DNA of 51,615 nt, from the NCBI GenBank assembly GCA_022821065.1, contig JAJEEK010000054.1, positions 1 through 51,615 on the forward strand. The letters are read 5' to 3'. The translations under genes and the position numbers were made by a program. The stretch comes from Candidatus Poribacteria bacterium (GTDB taxonomy: Bacteria; Poribacteria; WGA-4E; WGA-3G). Positions within the stretch are counted from its first letter, which is position 1, and each line of letters begins with the position of its first letter. The notes beneath the pieces are model-generated. The model searched no databases and had not been told where the DNA came from. It was given only the letters and a program-made list of their open reading frames with translations. Of the stretch, positions 25,656 to 35,267 are shown one piece after another.

Positions 25656-26732
25656 ATGCACGCGCACCGCGTCGGCGCGTGTTGTGTTCTGTTGTTATTT
25701 TCAACAATACTCGTAAATGCAGATAAAGGGGAAACGATGGCACAAACAGCGTACGCAGTCGCAGCAAAGACGGTTGAAGGTTTTCAAGTCTACTACATCC
25801 AACAGAATAACAAAGCAGTCGCAGAGATCGTGCCTGCACTCGGAAATAACTGTTATGCCTTCAAGGTTGCAGACGGCGACACGTGGCTGAATTTGATAGA
25901 CGCACCGCCGGATCTCGCCACGTTGGAAAAACGTCCAACGGCTTACGGCAACCCGATCCTGTTCCCGTTTCCGAACCGAATCCGAAACGGCGAATGGCAA
26001 TTTGAAGGAAAGACCTATCAGTTTGACAAAACACCAGAATCACCAACAACAATCCACGGTCTGCTGTTGAATCAACCGTATCAGGTCGAAAGTCATACCG
26101 CCGATGAAAACGGTGCAACACTAATCTGTTCGCTCAACGCTCAAGATTTCCCAGAAATCACTCGCCAATATCCTTTCCCGTTTAAAATTGAGATTACCTA
26201 TACTCTCAAAGATGCCGTGCTAACGATGGAAACTTCCATCCAAAATACCGGTGATCGGAATATGCCGATGGGTTTCGGTATCCACCCCTATTTCAGTGTA
26301 GATCTCGGCACCGAAGCAAATGCGTCGCAAGCCGTCATTACTGTCCCCGCTGCTAAGTATTGGGAACTTGATGAAGTTCTCGTGCCAACCGGAGAACAGC
26401 ACGATGTTACCGGAACGCTTGATCTGCGAAATGGACAACCGTTTTCGCAACTTAAATTGGATCACGTCTTTACAGACGTTCAATTCGCTGATGGTGTAAG
26501 TCGCTGCGTCATTGAAAATCGGGATACCGGATACGGAATGGTCATGGAATCGGATGCACAGTTTCGGGAATTGGTCGTTTATACACCGCCTAACAGGGAT
26601 GCCATCTGCTTTGAACCTTACACCTGTCCAACGGATGCTATCAACCTTGAGGCGCGCGGAATTTCCGCAGGCGTAATTGTACTTGCACCCAATGAAACGT
26701 TTTCCGGTACCGTCCGCTTTATGTTACAGTAA
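25656..26732 (+). CDS. Aldose 1-epimerase (mutarotase) family protein
   Basis: About 358 residues of the galactose mutarotase family. The catalytic His candidates are in TTIHGLLLN and GFGIHPYFS, and the general-base Glu is in ICFEPYTCPTDA. Two starts are possible. ATG 25656 (AAAGGA upstream) gives a signal-like N-terminus and a periplasmic enzyme; ATG 25737 (AAAGGGGAA upstream) gives a cytoplasmic enzyme starting MAQTAYAVA. The first is preferred because the signal peptide looks real. Function: interconversion of alpha and beta anomers of an aldohexose, substrate unspecified. Separate from the ThuA gene by about 50 bases. Confidence 0.88.
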   Translation: MHAHRVGACCVLLLFSTILVNADKGETMAQTAYAVAAKTVEGFQVYYIQQNNKAVAEIVPALGNNCYAFKVADGDTWLNLIDAPPDLATLEKRPTAYGNPILFPFPNRIRNGEWQFEGKTYQFDKTPESPTTIHGLLLNQPYQVESHTADENGATLICSLNAQDFPEITRQYPFPFKIEITYTLKDAVLTMETSIQNTGDRNMPMGFGIHPYFSVDLGTEANASQAVITVPAAKYWELDEVLVPTGEQHDVTGTLDLRNGQPFSQLKLDHVFTDVQFADGVSRCVIENRDTGYGMVMESDAQFRELVVYTPPNRDAICFEPYTCPTDAINLEARGISAGVIVLAPNETFSGTVRFMLQ

Positions 26733-26848
26733 CGTGAGTTTGATAAATACTTAGGGTGGGCCCATTTGCTCTCAAAGTCCCCCTGATAAGGGGTATTTAG
26801 GGGGTTTAATCGCTAAAATTGTTCCTTCAACCTCAAGGAGAACACCGT

Positions 26849-27754
26849 TTGATTCGTGCATTCTTCCTTCTTCCACTTTTCTTTTTAATTACGCAACCGG
26901 GCATAGCAATCCGAGAAGGTACTGCGACTGCTGACATCTGTATCAGACGTTACGAGCGATCTGGAGATTTCGGTAGACTTGCGCTCTGGCACGAAGCCGC
27001 CGCAGAGTGCCTTAAACGTATTTCTGTCCCGATGAATGAGATTGCGTACGACTACTATGAACGGCACGGATACGAAAAATGGGCGGCACGAGCAAAAAAA
27101 GAAGCACATGAGATTCACAAACAGCACCAATATCACCGCACGCGTGCCAAAATTGCGTGGCAGAAATCAAAAACCCCAGAACCGATTCTAAGTGCTGAAC
27201 GTGAAAATATTGCAAAATTTATCGCAGTATGGCTGCCACGCTATCCGGATCGGTTTTACGAGTTCGGCATCTATCCGACCTTCTTTAGAAAACAACGGAT
27301 AATAGCGGAACGAGAAGGTGATTATGTGAAGGCACTCCAACTCGAAGCCGATGCGGCGGCAATGTGCACCGCACAGTATGAACAAATCCTAATTGCTTGT
27401 GGACGCACGGAATATGAAAAGCATCGAGACGCATACCGCCAACATGCATTACGACTCCAACACCTCGCACAGCAGAACCCGAAGGTATTACCCAAAGAGA
27501 TGAATGAAGCTAAACAGATAGCGCGTTCGCTCGAAACTCAAGTGGTTTCCGCGACGCAAAAAGCAGACGTAATACTGTGTATCGCAAAGTCGGATGCGCG
27601 AGTCAAAACCGCTTTAAAAGATCAGACCGGCGTTCACGCATACCCATCTTTTCACGGATTCGCATGGATCGTCCGTTTCGCGAACCACAGTCGCGGGAAT
27701 ATCGTAACCGCAATTATTGATAGAAAAACCACCAATGTATTAGCCGTATTTTAA
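26849..27754 (+). CDS. Secreted helical protein, unknown
   Basis: About 301 residues from TTG 26849 behind AAGGAG. The signal peptide is IRAFFLLPLFFLITQPGIA. The mature part is mostly helical and charged, with a Tyr/Arg/Lys-rich stretch (about residues 75-130, YERHGYEKWAARAKKEAHE) and a long C-terminal helix region, ending in a small beta-like segment (HGFAWIVRFANHSRG, VTAIIDRKT). No conserved catalytic motif or family is recognised. It stands alone, preceded by the repeat fragment CCCCCTGATAAGGGG near 26779. Confidence 0.7.
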   Translation: MIRAFFLLPLFFLITQPGIAIREGTATADICIRRYERSGDFGRLALWHEAAAECLKRISVPMNEIAYDYYERHGYEKWAARAKKEAHEIHKQHQYHRTRAKIAWQKSKTPEPILSAERENIAKFIAVWLPRYPDRFYEFGIYPTFFRKQRIIAEREGDYVKALQLEADAAAMCTAQYEQILIACGRTEYEKHRDAYRQHALRLQHLAQQNPKVLPKEMNEAKQIARSLETQVVSATQKADVILCIAKSDARVKTALKDQTGVHAYPSFHGFAWIVRFANHSRGNIVTAIIDRKTTNVLAVF

Positions 27755-28146
27755 ATTCGTAGTCGTGTTCTTCATTTCTTGTTCTTTCACCAATAACCAA
27801 CCACCAATAACCACCAACCCCATTGCCTGTTGTTATGTTAGGTGTTCGTTCTTCAGTTCGTAGTAGGGCAATTCATTGCCCGTCTTCTCTTGGTCGCTGG
27901 AGAGGTTTTCCAATAGACCACTCCAATCCAACAACCGAGAATCGATAATTGGAAACTGAAAACTCATTTTTTCTTGACAACAACTTCCAACTATGAAATA
28001 ATAAAAAACGGTTAAGTTTTTCAGATCAGAAGGGTGTATTAGAATGCTTTACTCCAAAGCGATTTTGGAGTATTGAAACGGTTTCATACAAAGATTCGTT
28101 TTTACTAACGATAACCCATATAATTGAGAGTGGTGGCATTTTTTCA

Positions 28147-28176
28147 TTGACGCTGCCTAAGTTTTTCGTTTATAGT
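28147..28176 (+). promoter_or_regulatory. Sigma-70-type promoter candidate for the binding lipoprotein
   Basis: TTGACG (28147-28152), 18-base spacer, TATAGT (28171-28176). It gives a leader of about 125 bases that contains the GCTTGGGT repeat. Confidence 0.5.
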
Positions 28177-28215
28177 GAATTATCGAAATATATAGACACT
28201 GCCTGGTAGGGTTCT

Positions 28216-28230
28216 GCTTGGGTGTTCCTC
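28216..28230 (+). repeat. Dispersed repeat, GCTTGGGTGTTCCTC copy
   Basis: Two mismatches to the 15-mer at 2899; preceded by GTAGGGTTCT. Located in the putative leader of the next gene. Confidence 0.6.
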
Positions 28231-28308
28231 GCGCTTTGTAAACGCACCAATTGACAGTGTCTTGTTGATTATAAAATTTATTCATTAAAAAAATAAAGGG
28301 GATTCAAC

Positions 28309-29511
28309 ATGATTACGAGAAAAATTGCAACATTCGCGTTTATATTCGCAATTGTTGCTTTAGTCATCGGGCTTTCCAGTTGCGAAAGGGTACAGACAAT
28401 GATGCCCGATCCTGAAACGCCTCCAATGGAAGAAGAAACGCCGCCGATGACCACCGACGGGATTACCATCGGTGTTGCTGTAGCACTGACCGGGGGCAAT
28501 GCCGAACCGTATGGAATTCCGATGCGGGATGGCCTTGAGTTAGCAAGAGAAGAGCTGAATATGCTTGGCGGCCCGAGTATCACCTTCGTTCCTAAGGACA
28601 CTGTAAGTACCGCGGAGGGTGCGGTTGCAGCTGTTCAGGAATTAGTTGATGAAGGCGTACCCGCTATCATCGGGGTTGGTATCTCAACACATCTCGAACA
28701 GGCTTTTCCGATTGCGAATGCCGCGGGTGTGATCGCTTTTAGCCCGATCTCCTCCGCTGAGGGTTTAAGCAGTCTTGGGGATTATATCTTCCGCGCCGGT
28801 CTCGCCGTAAATATACTAACCCCACTTGGTATGGAGATAACGCAGGCGGAACTCGGCTATACAAAGGTGGCGACGATATACGATGCCGGGGATACCTATT
28901 CCACAAGTAACAACGGGGTGATAGTAAAGGAACTTGAGGCGAACAACGTTGAGATTCTGACCCAAGAAACCTTCCAAACCGACGATACCGATTTTTCTAT
29001 GCAACTAACCAATATCATGAACCTGGATCCGCAGCCTGAAGCACTCTTTATCTCTGCACTGTCAGCAGAGATGGTTGAGGTTATTAAACAAGGGCGCGCA
29101 GCCGGTATTCCAGACTCCGTTCACTTTATTGTTGCTGATTTAACGATAAAAGAAATCCAGGCAGCAGGCGATGCTGCCGAGGGCGCGATAACTATTTCTG
29201 GATGGTCTGCTGGGTCTGACGCATCGGGAAGCCAAGACTTCGTCAAGAACTATCAAGCGAAATACGGTTCTGAACCATTACCGTGGGCGGCGCAGGCGTA
29301 TACGACGCTCCATATTCTCAATAACGCGATTATAAAGGCAGAATCGACAGACGCAGCCGCGATTCGGGGCGCACTGGCGCAGACAATGGATTTCGACACA
29401 ATTTTAGGCAAATTCTCTTTCGACGAGAATGGAGAGGCGATGTATGATCGGGTTAGAGAACGGGTTGTACATATCGTGAAAGATGGACAACTTCAGCCCT
29501 TTGGTGAATAA
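28309..29511 (+). CDS. Branched-chain-amino-acid-type ABC substrate-binding lipoprotein
   Basis: A 400-residue periplasmic binding protein of the LivJ/Peripla_BP_6 family. Lipobox GLSSC puts the lipid-anchored cysteine at 25, followed by a Pro/Glu/Met-rich spacer (about 30-50). The two-lobed domain begins at ITIGVAVALTGG, with family blocks such as MRDGLELAREELN, VPAIIGVGIS, VIAFSPISSAE, YDAGDTYS and the C-terminal GKFSFDENGEA. AAAGGGG precedes ATG 28309. No permease or ATPase genes are adjacent, so it works with a transporter elsewhere or acts as a sensor. It is followed by a strong terminator. Confidence 0.94.
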   Translation: MITRKIATFAFIFAIVALVIGLSSCERVQTMMPDPETPPMEEETPPMTTDGITIGVAVALTGGNAEPYGIPMRDGLELAREELNMLGGPSITFVPKDTVSTAEGAVAAVQELVDEGVPAIIGVGISTHLEQAFPIANAAGVIAFSPISSAEGLSSLGDYIFRAGLAVNILTPLGMEITQAELGYTKVATIYDAGDTYSTSNNGVIVKELEANNVEILTQETFQTDDTDFSMQLTNIMNLDPQPEALFISALSAEMVEVIKQGRAAGIPDSVHFIVADLTIKEIQAAGDAAEGAITISGWSAGSDASGSQDFVKNYQAKYGSEPLPWAAQAYTTLHILNNAIIKAESTDAAAIRGALAQTMDFDTILGKFSFDENGEAMYDRVRERVVHIVKDGQLQPFGE

Positions 29512-29535
29512 CCTCACCATTGGATCAATATAACC

Positions 29536-29584
29536 AGAGCCTTGTCATCAACCATTCGCTGATGGCAAGGCTCTCGCTTTTATT
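29536..29584 (+). terminator. Intrinsic terminator after binding lipoprotein gene
   Basis: A 15-bp stem (29536-29550 with 29560-29574; one G-U pair), 9-base loop, then CGCTTTTATTT. A textbook rho-independent terminator. Confidence 0.88.
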
Positions 29585-29723
29585 TAAAGGTGTATGGACA
29601 GTTAATAACCGATAGATGTCCTAATTCCACTTTTGTTACTTTTTTCTTAAATAATATGCTAAAATAATTCAACTTGTTATACCATTTCTGATTAAAAATA
29701 TTGAAAATATCTCTTTTTTCTAC

Positions 29724-29742
29724 CACAAACTTCCAGTTTGTG
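29724..29742. repeat. CACAAACT-tcc-AGTTTGTG hairpin (partial MITE-like copy)
   Basis: Perfect 8-bp stem with a 3-base loop, preceded by CTCTTTTTTCTAC. It matches the core of the 123-bp elements at 34046 and 37599, but its ends are not recognisable. Confidence 0.6.
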
Positions 29743-29862
29743 TCCTGAAAATAACTATCATAATAACCGCCTAATGAGACAATAATTTATAGAGATGGTA
29801 TTATAGTAAAACCGAAAAAGAAGTTTACCACAACCGCTCTTTGCTGATAGCCAATAGCCATT

Positions 29863-32800
29863 ATGAAGCGCTCTAAGATTTTACCAATAGGCATCTTACT
29901 CCTAATTATAATCTGCGCCGAATTCTCGCTGAGTAAAGCAGAGGATCCACCTTTGGCGGATAGCCATTCACATATCACCCCCGGTGAACTCCTAATCCGT
30001 TTGACACCAGAGGCAGCAGCGGACGTTCAGCGGTCACATGCCAACGCACCAATCTACCTTCTACATACAAAATTCAAAGCTGAATCCGTCCATCAACTGT
30101 TTCTATATCTCGCGCGTCCAGCACTCAATCCGAACCTGAAGCGCATCTATCTGTTAAGGTTTTCTCCTGACGCACCACTTGAAGCACTCAAAACCGCATA
30201 CCAACAGAGTCCGCTCGTTGAAGCAGTCGAATATAACTACCTCCGCCCGACACTCGCAGACACGGTCGTTCCAAACGATCCACAATACTCAGAACAGTGG
30301 AATCTACCACTCATGCGGTTACCACAGGCGTGGGCAATCGAAAAAGGCAACCGCAACGTTGTAATCGCTGTCATTGATTCCGGCATCGATTACAAGCATG
30401 AAGATTTAGCACCCAAAGCTTGGATAAACCCCGACGAAATTCCAGAAAACGGACTTGACGACGACGGAAACGGCTATATTGATGATGTTTACGGTTGGGA
30501 CTTTACCGATGCACCGAACCTACAGGCAGAAGGCGATTATCTCGAAGGCGATAACGAACCGATTGACGAAAGAGGACACGGTACACACGTTGCCGGTATT
30601 GCCGGGGCATTGCCAAATAACGGCATCGGCATTGCCGGAGTCGCATGGGAGTGTCCCCTCATGGCGATACGTGCAGGACTCTCGCTCGGTGGAAGCTCCC
30701 GCATGCAAGACGATGATTCCGCATCCGCGATCGTCTATGCCGCTGACAACGGCGCAAGCATCGTCAACATGAGTTGGGGCAGCGAACGCCGATCCTTCGT
30801 TATTCAAGACGCAATCGATTATGCCTACGCACGCGGGGTGGTCTTAATCGCCGCTGCCGGCAACTCCCAAAAACCGGAGGCAATTTTCCCCGCTGCCTAC
30901 CGGAAAGTTATCGCTGTCGCATCTACCGAGCAGAACCAGCAGCGGTTCTATCAGTCTAACTTCGGGGCCTCTATAGACATCGGGGCCCCAGGCAATGTGA
31001 TTCTCAGTACACAGATTAATAACCAATATCGGCGCCTCACCGGGACCTCTATGGCATCGCCTCATGTCGCTGGTGCCGCCGCACTCCTGCTCGCAAAACG
31101 ACCAACATTGACACATGAAGAAATTCGGCAAATACTCATCAACACTGCCGACCCGGTGCACCAAGAGGAGAGTGACGAATTGGACGAAAGATTTGTGGGG
31201 GCAGGTACTGTTAATGCCCAGCGCGCGCTACTTGCAAGCGGTATCCTACAGGCACGTATCCTCGAACCTGAAACCAACAGCGGTGGTTCGGATGCCATTA
31301 CAATCGTCGGGACCGCAGGCGGCTACAAGTTTCAATCTTGGCACCTCAGTTACGGTCAATCGACAGTACCCACCGAATGGACAACCTTCACCCAACCAGC
31401 AACAACACAAAAAATCGACGAAATATTGGCTGTTTGGGATACGGCAACCGTGCCGGAAGATATTTACACTGTCCGATTAACGGTAACCGCCACGGATGGA
31501 CAACAGACGCATGACCAAGTTGTTCTCAGTGTAGACCGCACGCCGCCGCAAATTATTTCACTCACCGCAACGGAAACGCTTTACGGCGAACGGAGTCTGA
31601 CGATTTTTACTTGGGCAACGGATGACGTCACACAAAATACGCTCTATTATCGCCGCGAAGGTAGCCTTGCACCTTTCGCACCTATTACCACGACAGATCT
31701 CGGCACAGAACACTCGCTTTCTTTGGGGTTCGATATCGGAAAATACCAATTTTTCGTTGAATCAAAAAATATGACGCACCTCAAAACGAGAGAAGACAAC
31801 GGCGGCGCATATTATACCGTTGATGTTACCTCCGGCTACATTTCACCAAGCGGTTTCACTGAGAAATCTCTTGATATCCCACCACTCCATATTGCCAGTG
31901 TAACAGCCGACTTCGATAGGGATGGTCAAACTGAAATCGTTGGGAGTCCATTGCTCCAAGATACTCTTGACACGGCACTGCAAGCGGCGATCTTTGCGAT
32001 CTATGAACGTCTACCGAGCGGCAAATATGAACTGGCACATACCGTTGAGAGTGTCGAGAATCTCTCTAACCTCGAAGAATTTATGACATGGGCGGTAGAC
32101 GACACCGATGGCGACGGCCTACTCGAAATACTCGCGACGGACGATTCACGAACCTTTCTCATTGAAAGTAGCACACCGAGAGGCTACCCAGACCGAATTA
32201 TCTGGGAGACACCGTTTCTCTCTGGTGGCACCATCACCGACCTAAATCAAGACGGAGAAAAAGAAATTATCGGCGCAGATAACAACAACGATCGACTCCT
32301 TGTTTTTGGATACGATAACGCCACGAATACGCATATCGAAAAAGCCGTTTTCGTGAATGAGACCCCCGGTTCTAACGTCTTCGCACAACGTTTCGCTATT
32401 GCTGATTTCGATAACGATGGAAACACAGAATTGGTGGCAGGCGATAGTGAAGGCGAAATCTTTATTTATCAGCCGATGCCGTTCGGTGATACCTTCCAGC
32501 TGGAGTGGCAAACACAACTCCCGCTCAAAAATATTACCCAACTCGCTTCTGGAGATCTCACTGGAGATGGGGTGCCGGAGTTTGTCGTTGGTGGCTTACT
32601 TTCACTACCGGATAACCCTTCCGGCCCTCTGCTTTGGAAATTTTTTGTCTTTACGCATACACCGCACGGCTATGCATTGTTATCAGACGGGATACGCGAT
32701 GCTACACTCGCAATCGCACCCCATCGACGCAAGGCTAACAGCCTTGCTATTGCAGATGTCGATCGTAATGGTATCAACAACTTGATCATCGCTGCATACC

Positions 32801-34044
32801 CTAATCTCTATGTGACAGCCTGGGACGGGACAGCATTGAGACCGCTGTGGCACCGAAGAGTAGATCCAACACCCGCACTCTTCACTGCTGAACACAATCA
32901 AAATGGGTTTGATGAATTTTACGTCAACCTTGAAAACGGTGTTTTCCGTTTAGAATCCATTCTCGCAACGGATCCAGACGGTGTTGACCGCCTCACGCCC
33001 TGGAATGTTGAGGCGAGACCGTTGACGCAGAAGGCAGTACAGGTCACTTGGGACGCTACCGCAGTCCAAACGGATGGAAATACCCAAGAAACGAACATCC
33101 AGCCTTCTAACCTTCCAACCTTCCAATCTTTTACCGTCTATCGTGCAAAAGGGGTCAAGGAAGAAGTTCCTGCGGATGCGACGTTTGAGAAAGTCGCAGA
33201 AAACCTAACCATCCCAAGGTTCTTGGATAGGCGTGTGGCAAAGGATAATACCTACTGGTATACAGTCACGGTGAAGGGAGATAACGGAAACGAAACACAG
33301 CGTACCGAACCGGTTGCTGCGACACCGCGGGAACCACCTCAACTCATTCACGCAACCTATTACCAACCCGGACAAGAAGATGACACGACGCAACTCGAAT
33401 TTCAGCCCCACACACATAGTGAAGGTTTCAAGAGAAGTCCGGTCTCAAGGAATGTTTGGGTGATTGTTACATTTGACCGGCGGATGAACCTCGGCATCGC
33501 CGACGAGAGTCGATACATCCTGCGCGAAATACAACGGATTGACGGTATAAATCCGGTGTCTGCTATACGAGACCGCATGGGAAGACGCGCGCTTCTCGCT
33601 TTTGATGCCGATAGTGTAATTGAACGTTTCGGGCAACCGCTAACGGCTACAACAGAACCGTATGAGATTAGCGTCTCCAATGTAGCCGATATCGATGAAA
33701 ACCCGATACGCGCGGCAACGCAACCACTTGAGATACCGGAGCGGATTACAGAACCCATGGTGTCCAATTTGGAACAAGTCCGCGTCTACCCAAATCCAGT
33801 ACGTCCCAACGTAACAGATAAAGGAGCGATTACCTTTGACAGACTCCCCATCGGCACGCACATCCGACTCTTTACACCAAACGGTGAACTCCTTGAAACG
33901 TTAGATGTAACAGAACAAGATCGCAACCGTAAGCAGTGGTGGCTCACAAGCAATAACACCACAGATGTATCGACCGGTATCTATATCTACATACTCGAAT
34001 TTGAAACCGAAAAAAAGATAGGCAAAATCGCAGTGATTAAGTAG
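29863..34044 (+). CDS. Secreted subtilisin-family protease with FG-GAP-like region and sorting tail
   Basis: A 1393-residue S8 peptidase. A signal peptide (about 1-26) and a propeptide (about 40-128) precede the catalytic domain, which has Asp172 (VIDSGID), His242 (GHGTHVAG), oxyanion Asn334 (AAGN) and Ser396 (GTSMASPHVAG). A beta-sandwich region (about 460-640) is followed by several FG-GAP/VCBS-like propeller repeats with calcium-type acid loops (DFDRDGQTE, DTDGDGLLE, DFDNDGNTE, DVDRNGINN). A fibronectin-III-like segment comes next, and a C-terminal domain (last ~85 residues, starting VYPNPV and ending TGIYIYILE...GKIAVIK) resembles type IX secretion sorting tails. It probably degrades proteins outside the cell. 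ATG 29863 begins the signal peptide directly. Confidence 0.93.
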   Translation: MKRSKILPIGILLLIIICAEFSLSKAEDPPLADSHSHITPGELLIRLTPEAAADVQRSHANAPIYLLHTKFKAESVHQLFLYLARPALNPNLKRIYLLRFSPDAPLEALKTAYQQSPLVEAVEYNYLRPTLADTVVPNDPQYSEQWNLPLMRLPQAWAIEKGNRNVVIAVIDSGIDYKHEDLAPKAWINPDEIPENGLDDDGNGYIDDVYGWDFTDAPNLQAEGDYLEGDNEPIDERGHGTHVAGIAGALPNNGIGIAGVAWECPLMAIRAGLSLGGSSRMQDDDSASAIVYAADNGASIVNMSWGSERRSFVIQDAIDYAYARGVVLIAAAGNSQKPEAIFPAAYRKVIAVASTEQNQQRFYQSNFGASIDIGAPGNVILSTQINNQYRRLTGTSMASPHVAGAAALLLAKRPTLTHEEIRQILINTADPVHQEESDELDERFVGAGTVNAQRALLASGILQARILEPETNSGGSDAITIVGTAGGYKFQSWHLSYGQSTVPTEWTTFTQPATTQKIDEILAVWDTATVPEDIYTVRLTVTATDGQQTHDQVVLSVDRTPPQIISLTATETLYGERSLTIFTWATDDVTQNTLYYRREGSLAPFAPITTTDLGTEHSLSLGFDIGKYQFFVESKNMTHLKTREDNGGAYYTVDVTSGYISPSGFTEKSLDIPPLHIASVTADFDRDGQTEIVGSPLLQDTLDTALQAAIFAIYERLPSGKYELAHTVESVENLSNLEEFMTWAVDDTDGDGLLEILATDDSRTFLIESSTPRGYPDRIIWETPFLSGGTITDLNQDGEKEIIGADNNNDRLLVFGYDNATNTHIEKAVFVNETPGSNVFAQRFAIADFDNDGNTELVAGDSEGEIFIYQPMPFGDTFQLEWQTQLPLKNITQLASGDLTGDGVPEFVVGGLLSLPDNPSGPLLWKFFVFTHTPHGYALLSDGIRDATLAIAPHRRKANSLAIADVDRNGINNLIIAAYPNLYVTAWDGTALRPLWHRRVDPTPALFTAEHNQNGFDEFYVNLENGVFRLESILATDPDGVDRLTPWNVEARPLTQKAVQVTWDATAVQTDGNTQETNIQPSNLPTFQSFTVYRAKGVKEEVPADATFEKVAENLTIPRFLDRRVAKDNTYWYTVTVKGDNGNETQRTEPVAATPREPPQLIHATYYQPGQEDDTTQLEFQPHTHSEGFKRSPVSRNVWVIVTFDRRMNLGIADESRYILREIQRIDGINPVSAIRDRMGRRALLAFDADSVIERFGQPLTATTEPYEISVSNVADIDENPIRAATQPLEIPERITEPMVSNLEQVRVYPNPVRPNVTDKGAITFDRLPIGTHIRLFTPNGELLETLDVTEQDRNRKQWWLTSNNTTDVSTGIYIYILEFETEKKIGKIAVIK

Positions 34045-34045
34045 T

Positions 34046-34168
34046 TTAGGGCTTACGCATGATGCTCTTTTGTAGCACAATCTGTTAGATTGTGCTACCA
34101 GAACGCTGTGTGTTCAGAAAACTTTCATCTAACAGAACCGCCTACTGTCAAAAGTACGTCCGTCCTAA
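34046..34168. repeat. MITE-like 123-bp element, copy A
   Basis: Starts TTAGGGCTTACGCA and ends with a decayed GTCCTAA. It has the same length and internal order as copy B (37599-37721). The inner hairpin TAGCACAATCT-gtt-AGATTGTGCTA (34073-34097) is perfect, though its bases differ from copy B. No coding capacity. Confidence 0.7.
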
Positions 34169-34191
34169 TAGTTTCTTTTAACCAATAACCC

Positions 34192-35159
34192 ATGAATAAT
34201 TATATTATTATTGCAAACCCAATCTCCGGCAAAGGAACTGCTAAAAATGTTGCTGAACAGGCACACGCGGCCCTTACCGAATCCGGACAACAAGGACAAC
34301 TCCTATTGACTGCAGCATCCGGCGAGGCAAAACGTTTCGCACACGAGGCGGTCTCTACAGGAACGCGGTTCATAATCGCTTGCGGCGGCGATGGAACACT
34401 CCATGAGGTCGTCAACGGCATCGCGACGACTCCTGATGTGACCTTAGGAGTCCTGCCTTGTGGTCGCGGTAACGATTTTGCCGCAGCCGTGGGTATCCCA
34501 CTAAAGCCCGAAGCAGCAATCGCAACACTCGTATCCGGAACGCCTATCCACGTTGATTTAGGACGTTGCTATAGTAGCAATCAGCAACCAGCAGTCAGCC
34601 ATCAGCAAGAGGGCGTAACTTCATCAGAAACCTCTTTACCGAAAGCCGAAAGCCGACGGCTGATTACTATTTCACCACCATAGCAACCTGCGGTTATGAT
34701 GCGGAGGTGAGCCGACGCGCTGCCAAAGGCACACCCCTATTTGCTGGAACCGCCTCTTACGCTTATGCAGCGGTGGAGACGCTCTTCTACTACGACCCCC
34801 CATCTGTCCGACTTGAAGGTGATTTTGGTACTTACGAAGGACAACTTCTTCTCGCAGCAACCGGCATCACAAGTCGCTACGGCGGCGGATTCAAAATCGT
34901 CCCAAACGCACGTATCAATGATGGACTTTTCGATGTCTGTATCATCCGCCCAGTCTCTTCCGTGACAGTACTCCGACTCTTAGTAACGCTTTTTTGGGGC
35001 GGACATGTCAAGCATCCCGCCGTCTCCATGCACCAGACCCAGACTTTAAAAATCGAAACCGATACGCCGATGCGCCTCTATGCTGATGGCGAACCGATGT
35101 GCGAAACACCCGCCACAATTGAGATCATCAAGGATGGATTAGTGGTGATGGCACCGTAG
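34192..35159 (+). pseudogene. Diacylglycerol/lipid kinase gene interrupted by a 98-bp insertion
   Basis: The reading frame from ATG 34192 carries the lipid-kinase N-domain (ANPISGKGTAK, nucleotide motif CGGDGTLHEV, LPCGRGNDFAAA) and is cut at residue 126. The rest, in another frame from 34671, supplies the C-domain (FTTIATCGYDAEVSRRA, RYGGGFKIVPNARINDGLFDV). Between them 34573-34670 is foreign: deleting it joins Gly-Arg-Cys-Tyr to Phe-Thr-Thr-Ile in frame. The restored gene is 870 bases (289 residues), the normal size for DgkB/YegS-type kinases. As it stands, translation ends at 34683 after 163 residues, so the kinase is probably inactive. No clear ribosome site precedes the ATG. A sequencing or assembly error is unlikely, because the insert is a recognisable repeat with a duplicated CTAT. 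Confidence 0.9.
34573..34666. mobile_element. Stem-loop insertion element within kinase gene, CTAT duplication
   Basis: A 94-bp palindromic repeat flanked by CTAT (34569-34572 and 34667-34670). The ends AATCAGC and GCTGATT are inverted, and inner AAGAGG (34607-34612) pairs with CCTCTT (34631-34636). Arms carry CAGTCAGCCATCAGC and CGAAAGCCGAAAGCCG units, the same vocabulary as intergenic stem-loops at 17371, 18727, 20145 and 37500. It is too short for a transposase, so it must be mobilised in trans. Confidence 0.8.
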
Positions 35160-35164
35160 TCTTC

Positions 35165-35267
35165 ATAAATAGAACTTCCGCGCGCTGCTCTTTTTGTACC
35201 ACAAACTTCCAGTTTGTGACGCAAAAACCCTGGATTTTCCAAAAAACGTTCATCTAACAGAACCGCC
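35165..35267. repeat. Degenerate MITE-like element, copy C
   Basis: Contains CTGCTCTTTTTGTACC, the hairpin CACAAACT-tcc-AGTTTGTG (35200-35218), and GTTCATCTAACAGAACCGCC as in copy A. The terminal inverted repeats are lost. It ends against the stop codon of the minus-strand acyl-CoA synthetase gene. Confidence 0.6.

Larger units (their letters stand above)
27755..28308. other. 554-bp intergenic region with repeats and promoter
   Basis: No gene is seen. It holds CCAATAACCA-type simple repeats (27790-27820), a GGGCAATTCATTGCCC palindrome near 27867, AT-rich DNA, a promoter candidate at 28147-28176 and a copy of the GCTTGGGT repeat at 28216. Confidence 0.6.
29512..29862. other. 351-bp intergenic region
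   Basis: Contains the terminator at 29536-29584, very AT-rich DNA (29600-29720) and a CACAAACT/AGTTTGTG hairpin at 29724-29742. No gene is seen. Confidence 0.6.

Noticed and set aside
34707..35159. A separate 150-residue protein starting at 34707
   Set aside because: It is the C-terminal half of the interrupted lipid kinase; excision of the 98-bp insert rejoins it in frame with the N-terminal half.
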